From positions 3,906,001 through 3,970,000 of the forward strand of contig OY997589.1 of NCBI GenBank assembly GCA_963921825.1: a stretch of 64,000 bases of DNA. Direction: 5' to 3'. Numbering within the stretch: the stretch's first letter is position 1; each line of letters starts with the position of its first letter. Source of the stretch: Erodium maritimum (taxonomy: Eukaryota > Streptophyta > Magnoliopsida > Geraniales > Geraniaceae). The position numbers and the translations under genes are program-made. Below, piece after piece: positions 26,201 through 33,929 of the stretch. Below the pieces are notes generated by a model. The model did no database searches, was not told the origin of the DNA, and saw only the letters and a list, made by a program, of their open reading frames with translations.

Positions 26201-27021
26201 CTTCCTAGGGAGCGAAGAAAACATGAGTATGACGAGGCTCTTGTGAATCGATTCAAGCACCTTCCTGAGGTTAAGCGCATAGTGAGGTATATAAATGAAC
26301 CTGCATTTTTTAGGAGTAATTGCAAAACAGTACGCTGGGATAATCACTTTTTGCAACTTGAAGCCCTCTTTGATAATTGCAAAAAAGTGCCCCGAACTAG
26401 TCTTTTTGTTGGATCTTGTATACACGTGTTTTAAAATGATGATTTTACCCTTGGAATTTATTTATTTTTTAAATTATAATTGAAGAAAAATTCCAATTTT
26501 TCATATCCCTTTAATTTGTTACACTTTGTACGGTACAAAGAGGAAGAAAATTAAGGGATATGAAAATATTCAGTTTTTGTTATTTATTTATTATTTTAAA
26601 CATCTAATTTGGAAGGGTAGAATCGTCATTTTGTACAATTTGTAACAAAAAGTTCAGGGTACTTTTTTTGTAATTACCAAAGAAGAGGGTTACAAGTTAC
26701 AAAAAATGAATACCTCAGGGTACATTTTGCAATTATCTCTTTTTTATTACAAGACAATTGATTGCGAAGTTTATTGTGGCAAAAACATTCGATATTACAA
26801 TGTCTTGTTATATACAGTATTTTAATTAATGATTTTCCTTCATACGATGATCGTGCAGGCACAGGCATTTGCCAAAACCGATATACAAAGCAAAGGAACT
26901 TCAACGCACAATGACTGATGCTGAGAGAAGGAAAGCTGAAAAGAGAAAAGCTCACAGTGCTCCAGGTAGCAGTTCAGTGAAGCCATTACGAAAAAGAAAA
27001 ATCATCAAAGAAGTCGAATGA
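20203..27021 (+). CDS. DCAF13: DDB1- and CUL4-associated factor 13 (SOF1-like WD-repeat protein)
   Basis: WD40 protein of the small-subunit processome (yeast Sof1), needed for 18S rRNA maturation in the nucleolus; plant and animal forms can also act as CUL4-DDB1 substrate receptors. Exons: 20203-20268, 20413-20502, 20587-20698, 21852-21879, 22695-22793, 23325-23394, 23486-23520, 23622-23696, 23781-23876, 24284-24347, 24450-24503, 24948-25033, 25156-25216, 25358-25422, 25627-25732, 26198-26286, 26859-27021. All phases chain to 452 residues, the usual family length. Seen: N-terminus MKVKTISRSTDEFTRERSQD, WD blades such as GSMDGDIRLWDIASR, VDIWDHNR, ITLFDLR and SGSDDTNLRLWKAK, then the Sof1-specific tail from about residue 370 (LLPRERRK, HLPEVKRIVRHRHLPKPIYK) ending in a basic KPLRKRKIIKEVE. 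Exon 4 is only 28 bp. At least six small transposons sit in its introns, none touching a splice site. The gene looks intact. Confidence 0.96.
20917..21153. mobile_element. Tourist-like MITE (PIF/Harbinger type) in DCAF13 intron 3
   Basis: Ends GAGCAACTCCGATGG and (reverse complement) GAGCATCTCCAACGC, flanked by TAA on both sides (20914-20916 and 21154-21156). A TAA duplication with GAGCATCTCCA-type ends is typical of Tourist-like MITEs. 237 bp, non-coding, richer in G+C than the intron. Confidence 0.75.
21920..22337. mobile_element. Foldback MITE, GCAAAAAAGTACC family (copy 1), DCAF13 intron 4
   Basis: Arms are inverted copies starting GGGTTAATTGCAAAAAGTAC on the left and ending GTACTTTTTTTGCAATTACC on the right. 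Each arm holds the core twice. TTTTGTAGAT flanks both sides directly (21910-21919 and 22338-22347), a 9-10 bp target duplication as in Mutator-like elements. Best-preserved borders of this family in the window. Confidence 0.85.
22866..23271. mobile_element. Foldback MITE, GCAAAAAAGTACC family (copy 2), DCAF13 intron 5
   Basis: Starts GGGATAATTGCAAAAATTAC and ends in the inverted equivalent TTTTTGCAACTATCCC. ATATATAA is repeated at both borders, possibly the target duplication, though the sequence is simple. Same two-core arm structure as the copy in intron 4. Confidence 0.75.
24036..24227. mobile_element. Small foldback MITE with 9-bp target duplication, DCAF13 intron 9
   Basis: 192 bp. Left arm ATATACGCACCCTTGAACGA, right arm the inverted TCATTCGGGGGTGCGTAT; inner arms share GACCTTT. 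TTTTAGATA flanks both sides (24027-24035 and 24228-24236). A different family from the GCAAAAAAGTACC elements, but the same duplication length. Confidence 0.75.
24571..24878. repeat. Foldback element, TGACGACCTTT family, DCAF13 intron 11
   Basis: Left arm TTACACACTTGACGACCTTT, inverted on the right as GTCGTCAAGGGTGTGTT; inner segments around CACTGTCACCTTT also pair. A related copy lies at about 32955-33175. Borders approximate, duplication not clear. Confidence 0.6.
25871..26140. repeat. Foldback element in DCAF13 intron 15
   Basis: Left arm includes CACATAAGTACCTTAACTTT and CAAAATTTCTCTATTTTGGT; right arm has the inverted CCAAAATAGAGTAAATTGAG and AGTTAAGTGAGAAAGGTGGC. Contains the ATGACGAAAATACCC word shared with several other foldback families here. 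Borders approximate. Confidence 0.6.
26312..26745. repeat. Foldback MITE, GCAAAAAAGTACC family (copy 3), DCAF13 intron 16
   Basis: Left arm GGAGTAATTGCAAAACAGTA with a second core TAATTGCAAAAAAGTGCCCC; right arm GGGTACTTTTTTTGTAATTA and a final TGCAATTATCTC. Begins about 25 bp after the exon 16 donor, which is intact. Confidence 0.75.
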
Positions 27022-28595
27022 GTGCTTCTATTTATCAACACTGAGACAGATATGATACAGCCCAGAACACGATATCTCTGTTCGGATTTGTAAAATCTGC
27101 CAATTTTTGTTATGACTGAATCGAGAAGATTGTGTTTTTAATGAAGATCGACTTTGTTGCTATTTGCCTGGTTTTATTTAAGTAAACATGAACTCTGAGA
27201 ATTCTTGTTACAGTTCTTGAGGTATTTTCATATGCTATGCATGCAAGCCTGTAACTGATGTTACCTGTCACCATATCACATACTTGAGCCTGGCCCTGGC
27301 GGGTCTGGATCGGAATCCCCCGTTCTCCCAGAAACTCCTGACACTAACATCTGTGAGAGCTACAAGGTTTCGCCGGTAAATTTCTCGGTCGGTTCTAGCT
27401 TTGGAGTTATAGATTCAAATGAGGCAATGGTCGTGGTCGAGAACGAATGTGGAGAAGAAGGTAAGACACCAGTCATAGACTGATCAACGAGTATTGAGTT
27501 GGAATCGGCAAAGGCCATGCTCAGACGGGAATGGTTTTCGGGGGTTGGAACATAGAATGAGGAAAGGTTGGGATAAGGGTCAGGTAGGTTGAGACTTATT
27601 TTAAATTAAGCCCGAATCCATTACAAATATAGAACTCTAAGAACATGTACAGTGGTTAAGTCAAGTACTTGACTTATAGCTTCACTTAACAGTTGAACCA
27701 AGTTGTTAATATCCCCTTGTTATATCAAGTTCTACAATAGTACTAAATTTGTTTGACTCAGTAGCTTGACTTCAGCATAATTTATTAATTACAAATAATA
27801 TAATAATGTAATTTCACATTTTTAACAAAGTTGGGTTCGAACATATCATGAGCGACCCTAACTTTTGGATATCAGATGAAGTTGAGTTTCATCAGTCTGT
27901 CTTTTATTGTAGCCTTTATCGAGCAGTACAAAATACTCCATCAAAAAAAATTGGGAGAAATTTGAGGCAGAAGAGTGTAGTGGAGGGAAAGAGATGTGTG
28001 AGAAAAATATAGGGGATGATTTGTGTTTTGTAGGGTGGAAAATTGGAAGGTTGGGATAAAATTTTGGATTTTGGGGATGGAGGAAGAAATAGTCGTTACT
28101 ACTACGCGACAACATGCATGGATATAGCAAAGAGTTGTTGGAGCCACGTATCCCACTTCTACCGGTTACGAACACCACAACACTGTCCGACTTCCTAGCC
28201 CTACCCGCCTCCATAACCCCGAGGCATGGTATGTAACGTCACCAAGAAGACCAAGGATCTGTTCCACCCCCATATCCACCACGTTCTAGCTGGAACCGGT
28301 ACAACCAAGTATCTCTTCGACCCCCATTAAACCTATCAGTTTTCAGCCCACGAATACATGAGACCCTCGCACTTATTTGAGAGAAGACGACATATGTTAT
28401 TAGCCAAGATGTGCGTATATTCAAATTGTGTCAAACCAGTCCAACAAGGAACGATCAGCCCAGCCTTGTTCACAATTATCTTGCTAATATTCATAGAGTG
28501 GTTGTCACTCACCCAATAACATTCACGATCTGAATGATTTCCAAATTTTCACCAGCAACAACAATTTATATTTTCTTTTTCTATTAGCTCTAGTA
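27022..28595. other. DCAF13 3' flank and intergenic
   Basis: Left part is the DCAF13 3'UTR and flank. A stretch at 27284-27483 (plus) is open without a stop, ends at a donor-like GTAAGA, and may be a decayed exon. Near 27645-27790 there is a repeat end of the type TAAGAACATGTACAGTGG. No supported gene up to the LINE tail at 28.6 kb. Confidence 0.45.
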
Positions 28596-28703
28596 TTTTT
28601 TTTTTATTGGCAAAACAAATTTAAATCAAAATCTCTCCTGAGGTGAAAGAGGAGTACAGACAGTCCAGCTACAGACCCAAAAACCCAAAGAAGGACGCAG
28701 CCA
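28596..28703 (-). mobile_element. LINE-like 3' tail with poly(A), minus strand
   Basis: Read on the minus strand: TTTGGGTTTTTGGGTCTGTA, then CTCCTCTTTCACCTCAGG, an AT-rich end and CCAATAAAAAAAAAATACTA. This resembles plant LINE 3' ends (short T-rich 3'UTR closing in poly(A)). No coding part remains. Confidence 0.5.
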
Positions 28704-28922
28704 ACTATTAGAGCAGGGACAACGGGCCGGCCCTCGGCCCTGGGCCTGCGCGCGCTCGGTCCGCGGACCGTTCCGTTGTGGGCTGGTTTTCGCGCGGTCC
28801 GCGGCCCTGAAACACCGGGATCGCTCCTCGCTCCTCAATCGCGGGCCGGGCTCGCAGGCCTCGCTCCTCGCTCCCTGCCCACGCTGGCCCAACCTCGGGC
28901 CGACACCTGGCAGCCGCACACT
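28704..28922. repeat. GC-rich island of unknown origin
   Basis: About 220 bp of very high G+C, with CGGTCCGCGGACCG palindromes and repeated TCGCTCCTCGCTCC, in AT-rich surroundings. Open frames here are a by-product of composition. It may be an inserted element lying between the LINE tail and the tRNA-like sequence; no clear terminal repeats seen. Confidence 0.45.
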
Positions 28923-28946
28923 ATTTTTTTTCTAACAAAAAATTCT

Positions 28947-29018
28947 GTCAATAGTAGGATTTGAACCCCCAACCTCAAGGTTTAAAGCCTTGTGGTTCTA
29001 CCATTGAGCTATATGAGT
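28947..29018 (-). pseudogene. Decayed tRNA-like sequence (closest to tRNA-Lys)
   Basis: On the minus strand: box A-like TAGCTCAATGGTAGA, a perfect anticodon stem CAAGG/CCTTG with loop CTTTAAA, and box B-like GGTTCAAATCC. The acceptor stem does not pair well and the T stem has a mismatch, so it is not a sound tRNA. The loop would give anticodon UUA (reads the stop UAA); one change from tRNA-Lys(UUU) would explain it. It could instead be the head of a tRNA-derived SINE. Confidence 0.55.
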
Positions 29019-30027
29019 TTTTGTTACTATGTTTTATTATAATTTATATGATATAATTTTAATTTTGGAGTGAAATGCATATTAAAATTCAAAATCAAAT
29101 CTTCTTTTTAATAGATTATATATTATATAATTTAGTGTTGGATGATATTTCAAATAAAATAACATATTTATGCAATATATATTTGACCATATTATCATTT
29201 TTGTGTGTATTTATATCCGGTCCGATTCAAAGATTTTTCGTTATAGCAACTACTATGAATATTACGTAGTTGACCATATTATTCCATACACATATTTTAT
29301 TGATTTCTTTTCCATTATTAAAAAGTTTATTTTTATTCGTATTAAATTTATTTATTATTATTTTATTGTCATTAATTATTTTTTTCACATTTGTTTATAT
29401 AATTTAAACGATTTCTGATAACGAATTAAATAAAACAGCAAAATATAAATTAATAATCCAGTCAGCATTGTTCTGCACTCCCAGGATCTCAGAGGTCATT
29501 TCTGTTGCAAAACACCCACTTTTCTGCACTCCCACTCACTCACTTTTGTCCAGTCAGCACAAGTTCTGCACTCCCACTCCCTGACCAAGGTCCTTTCTGT
29601 TGTTCATGCTCTTAGGGTAAGAAAATGAAACTGTAAAGAAAGAAGCAACATAAAGGAAAGAGCCGCCACACACAGCGCTTAGAAAACAACCACAAGTATG
29701 GAGCGAAGATTATGGTCTAAGTATTGTTTACTTGGTTTTGCTTATTCGATTCGGTACGTAATCTACGATCTATGAGATTAGTAGCCTCCAAGTAGATTTT
29801 CTAATTCCAATTTATTTCCTATTCGAAAAAATATATAACTTTCATCAAGTGTCTTAAACTTCTATTTTTGTCTCTGAATGATGAATTTATCCTTAAAATT
29901 TCACCTATTATAATTTCCTTCCTCTATCAATTACCAAATTTTACCATCATGGATAAAAAAAATTGGATTTTCAATATAACAATTCAAGAAAAAAAAAAAC
30001 CCATCACTTTGAAACAAATTGATACAA
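29019..30027. other. AT-rich intergenic with short direct repeats
   Basis: Mostly AT-rich with no gene. Around 29458-29600 the words CAGTCAGCA and TTCTGCACTCCCACTC recur two to three times in the same direction, a degenerate tandem repeat. Open frames at 29075-29418 are low-complexity and not convincing. Confidence 0.5.
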
Positions 30028-30172
30028 AGCCAGGTTCTAAAAATCGCTAGGCGCTAGTCGGACGGTTAGGGCCTTTTGGGGATCAAACGGAGATTAACTC
30101 AATTAATCGAGAATTAATCGGGTCGGCCAACAAGGAAATGGGACCTAGGCGGGATTTTTAGAACACTGATAC
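30028..30172. repeat. Dispersed repeat family with TTCTAAAAATC ends (copy 2 of 3)
   Basis: Begins GGTTCTAAAAATCGCTAGGC and ends GGCGGGATTTTTAGAACACT, so the outer 10-12 bases are inverted copies. Interior has AATTAATCGAGAATTAATCG. Best of the three copies. Confidence 0.55.
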
Positions 30173-30330
30173 AAAGTGTAATAGTACAAGCTTTCAGTCC
30201 AGAAATACAAACAAATATCCATTAATTATAACTAAGGAACCAGAAATGATCATCAAATCCATTAGATGAACCATTGCAAGTCAAAACACATTACAGATAT
30301 GCTCCTACAGCATAATGAAATGAACTTGGT

Positions 30331-33300
30331 CTATGATCTCTGTTTGCTCTCATCTTCTTCATCATCGGAGTCTCCACTCTCACGAAACCGTGGATTCTTC
30401 TCCTGTTAAGAGAAAGCAATATTTGATTAAAAATTGAATTATCAATTAACAGGGTACTTTTTTGCAATTATTCCTTATTAATGCATTGGAGAAGTAGATT
30501 TCACATTATTTACAAACAATGATAATAAAACTGCATTGGAGAAGTAGAGATTACCGGTCTAGCTTCTTGATCAGAGTTTCTTCTGGATTCATGATCAGAG
30601 TTTCTCTTTGAAGGTTCATTCACTTGGCGGTCGTCATCTCTGTATCTCTTCCGCTGATAATCTCCTGCACGAATGACATAGATAATATGAAATATGTGTA
30701 GTTATATTAAATCAAATAAGGACATAATTGCTGTAATCATGAAATAAACTTTGGTTGGCATAATGATTTTTTTCACCTCTGCCATGTCTACGAGAGCCTC
30801 CATGACCATGACCACCACCGTGCCTTCCATCTGCAGGAACTAAAAGTCAGTAATAGCTTAAATGGAATAGGAATAATTGCCATTATCCCTAGGAATAATG
30901 GTTAGCTACAGATAATTGTTTCGTACTATACGTCTTCTGCACACAACTATCCCCAACTTTAAACTTTTACATCCAGTTACATAAACTTTGAAAAAAATTA
31001 AACATAGCTCTTTTTTTTGTCCAAAATGATGAAAATTCCCTTGATCCTATCCTCAATAAGACTTCATGACTACCAAAAACATTTTGATTAGATTTAGAAA
31101 GTGGTTGAGTAGATGTAAGAAGACTCCTTGTAAGATAAAACCATTAAAAAGACAAAAAAAAAAACGGTATTTAGTGAGATTAGGGTCAAGGGCATTAAAA
31201 AGAGTTGTGTAATTTTTCAAAAGTTTAAAGTTCAGGACAGTTGTGTACAAAAGATGTACAATACCCAATAGCTATCTGCAATTAACCCTATTATTAACAT
31301 GATTAGAGATGACATGAACATGATGCACTTTTGTTAGTCTTGTGACTCAATTTTCCAAAACTGGGCTCTCATTAGCCACATAGTTGTAAGGGCCAAGAAC
31401 ATGAATAAGTAACGAAGTACAAAAGAAATCATGATGAACTTTAACAGTGGAGCAATTATAGAAATTTATCTTATTGGACGACCCGATAACTTACAAGGAG
31501 GTGGCATAGCGGGAGGAAAAGATCCCAATGAACCAGCACCATAATCTACCAGCTGCCTCTGAGCTTCCAACTCTTGCTGAACTAATTTCCCATAACCACC
31601 TCTAGGTATAACATGTCAAGGAAACTAAAAGAACACCACAAATATTACTTAAATACAATATAGTACTAGGGATAATTGCAAAAAAGTACTCCAAGGTATT
31701 CATATTTGACAACTTGTAGCCTTTTTTTTATAATTGCACAAAAGTACCCTGAACTAGCCTCTTTGTTGCAATTTGTATGAAAATGACAATTTTACCCTTA
31801 CAACTTTGATTTAAACGATAAAAGTAAAACCCCCAAAAATCTAAATTTTCATATCCCTTAATTTTCTTCCCCTTTGTACTGTACAAGGATATCAGGATCA
31901 TAAAGAATCAATATGCATTTTAAATTTTGTATAAAGAATCAATGTGTATAACGAGACAGTGGAAACTGACACTACTGATTTGAACATGGAGCAATCATTG
32001 AGATTAAGTCAAAAGGATATCAGGATCATAGTCAGTACGGTATTCATCCCTCACCTGAAAAAAAGATTAAAATATATATCAAATTGAAAGTATGGTTTGG
32101 GCTCTAGATGACTGGCATAAGACTCACTTGTCCACCACTTCGACCACGGCCCCATTGCCTTCCATCTTGAAATCCCCAATCAAAATCCACACGAATAGGA
32201 CGATCGTCAAGAATCGTTCCACTGATATATTTGACAGCATCCTCAGTATCTTCTCTAGAGTAATATCTGATAAATACATATATTGATACACATCTTAATC
32301 AGTATCTTTCGGTATTTTTTTGATCAGCAAGAAAGCGGGGAAATCCTACTCTAGCATAGTCTAGTTTCTAATCTAACCTACACCCACACCTGCTCCCAAG
32401 CAGATGTACCCACTGGGGTTCGAGTCTCTGGCCTAAAGGAGGTGAGAGAGCTCTCTTGACCACCAGGCGAACCCAAGTGGGCAACCAATATCTTTGGTTA
32501 TGCTTCATTGAAACACACAATTAGGAGACAGTTGTCCATAGAGAGCACAGAAAGGTAACTCCTTGCATGCCCAGATGGTATAAAGGGAACGATATATAGG
32601 TCTCAGAGAGTTTAAGAACTTACAAGACAAAAGAAAAGCCACATGGTGTTTTTGAGTTCTTATCAAGGCCCATAATGATCTTCTTAATTTCCCCAGCACG
32701 GGAGAAGAGCTCATAAACTTGCTCTTCTGTTGTATAAAAGGACATGTTCCCAATATAAGCTGTTGTTGAGGTCATCAGTGCATGCTCAAATTCCTCTTGT
32801 GTCCCTAGGAACTTTCTGTCGCGGTATGCCGAAAGTTTGGCTTGTTCCTAACATGACAAAATGAATATAATAACATATTCAGATCGCTGAAACAAGCATG
32901 CTGATAAGTAAACTGCTAAACAAAGACCAACTACATCATAGTTTCAAAGGAAAACTACATATACATACCCACTTTGACCAGTCACTATCAATAATACACC
33001 CTAAAGGCGAGTCGTTATCAGTAACACAAGTCTTGATTTACATAGTAAAGGCGACTGTTTTATCAGGAACACACCGTCACCTTTTCAGATAAATGAGAAA
33101 GGTGACAGTGTTCCTTATAAAAACATGTTATTGATTGTGAAAGGTCAAAGTGAGAGTGTTAATGAAGTTACCCTTAGTTTCAATTCCGAGGAAGCAAAGT
33201 TACAACACAATTGAACAAGTACCAAGTTTTGTTTGCGAACTATATCAGAGAATCGAGACGTGGACATGGGCAACAACCAAATTAGCTCTTGATTCAACTC

Positions 33301-33550
33301 ATGTGAGAATTACGATTCAAACAATAAACCCAAATGTAATGAAAACCAGCTCTCTCTCAATATTCTTCCCTACCCTAGAATCAATTTTCTATTTACAAGG
33401 CTCCCATGTCCTCACATTCCTTCAATTGAAACTTATAAAACTGCAAGCTCATATTTTGATGTGAGAAATACATCAAAGAAGAACACAAACTATGGAACAA
33501 GCTATAATATACACAAAAACACAAGAAATTACCTTGAACAATGAAGCCAT
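30331..33550 (-). CDS. CBP20: Nuclear cap-binding protein subunit 2 (CBP20)
   Basis: Small subunit of the nuclear cap-binding complex; it binds the m7G cap of RNA polymerase II transcripts with CBP80 and acts in splicing, miRNA processing and export. Exons: 33550-33533, 32847-32624, 32266-32128, 32054-32021, 31605-31495, 30830-30777, 30664-30555, 30402-30331; phases chain to 253 residues. Seen: MASLFK then AYRDRKF (Tyr14) and [15 protein letters not shown] (Tyr37), the two tyrosines that sandwich the cap in human CBP20 (Tyr20/Tyr43); RNP1 GFSFVLYY near 76-83; then [20 protein letters not shown] and [18 protein letters not shown], cap-contacting and CBP80-side segments. The plant-specific Gly/His/Arg tail ends in an acidic stretch. 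Exon 1 has only 18 coding bases and exon 4 only 34. Intron 4 is a U12-type AT-AC intron. Head-to-head with the NFD6-like gene, starts 380 bp apart. Confidence 0.96.
30446..30474. repeat. Remnant end of the GCAAAAAAGTACC foldback family in CBP20 intron 7
   Basis: About 29 bp, including GGGTACTTTTTTGCAATTAT followed by TCC, matching the right terminus of the family. The rest of the element is missing. Confidence 0.5.
30885..31290. repeat. Foldback element, AGATAGCTATTG family, CBP20 intron 5
   Basis: Left arm GTTAGCTACAGATAATTG and AACTTTAAACTTTTACATCC region; right arm inverted as AATAGCTATCTGCAATTAAC with AAAGTTTAAAGTTCAGGACA. Contains AAAATGATGAAAATTCCCTT. A related element lies at about 46028-46350 in the aminotransferase gene. 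Borders approximate. Confidence 0.6.
31606..32020 (-). other. U12-type AT-AC intron (CBP20 intron 4)
   Basis: The donor is CCTG/ATATCCTTTTGAC, an exact match to the U12 AT-AC consensus ATATCCTT. The acceptor side has branch-point TTCCTTGAC followed 8 nt later by TTATAC/CTAGAGG. The joined codons read Asp-Pro-Ala-Arg-Gly-Gly-Tyr-Gly, the conserved CBP20 sequence, and no GT-AG choice gives this. Established knowledge: plant CBP20 genes are recalled examples of U12 introns. Confidence 0.92.
31669..31888. repeat. One arm of a GCAAAAAAGTACC foldback element inside the U12 intron
   Basis: Starts GGATAATTGCAAAAAAGTAC with a second core AATTGCACAAAAGTACCC, then AAAATGACAATTTTACCCTT, and runs to TTGTACTGTACAA, the centre of the family palindrome. 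The other arm is missing. It leaves the U12 donor and branch point intact. Confidence 0.7.
32955..33175. repeat. Foldback element in CBP20 intron 1, TGACGACCTTT family
   Basis: Contains AACACACCGTCACCTTTTCA and its inverted partner AAAGGTGACAGTGTTCC, and ends GTTAATGAAGTTACCC. Related to the element at 24571-24878. Borders approximate. Confidence 0.55.
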
Positions 33551-33929
33551 TTCCTTCTGAACCTAAAACAACACACCCAACTGAGGATCAGGAGTTGGGG
33601 TTTCCACAGACAAAACCAATCTGAAATCTGAAAAAGGCACGATTTTTTCACGAACCCTAGAAAGCCATTAGAGAGAGTGATGAAAACTAACCGGAAGTGA
33701 AGGCCAAACCTCGAGAGGGAACGAGCTTTTGGGGTTTTCAGGTGAAGGACTTGTCTTGAATCGTGAGGGTCTGTTTGGACACGGGTCTAGAGGTGAAATT
33801 ACCAAACAGTCCTCTTTTCAGTTCCTGGTGGAGCATTCTCTATCCATATACCCAAACAGTCTCCGCGGCTTTATCAGTCCTCAAAGCTCTGCGAAGCGAA
33901 GCTCCATTCTCTGCTGAACTAAACCCTCG
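33551..33929. promoter_or_regulatory. Shared divergent promoter between CBP20 and the NFD6-like gene
   Basis: The two start codons are 380 bp apart in opposite directions. The gap must hold both leaders and both core promoters. No clear TATA box in either direction, as expected for housekeeping genes. Inference from geometry only. Confidence 0.6.

Noticed and set aside
28626-28964. Arg/Pro/Gly-rich ORFs in the GC island
   Set aside because: Composition artefact; the block is short, flanked by repeats and shows no domain.
28947-29018. Functional suppressor tRNA
   Set aside because: The acceptor stem pairs poorly and the T stem has a mismatch, so a working tRNA is unlikely despite good promoter boxes.
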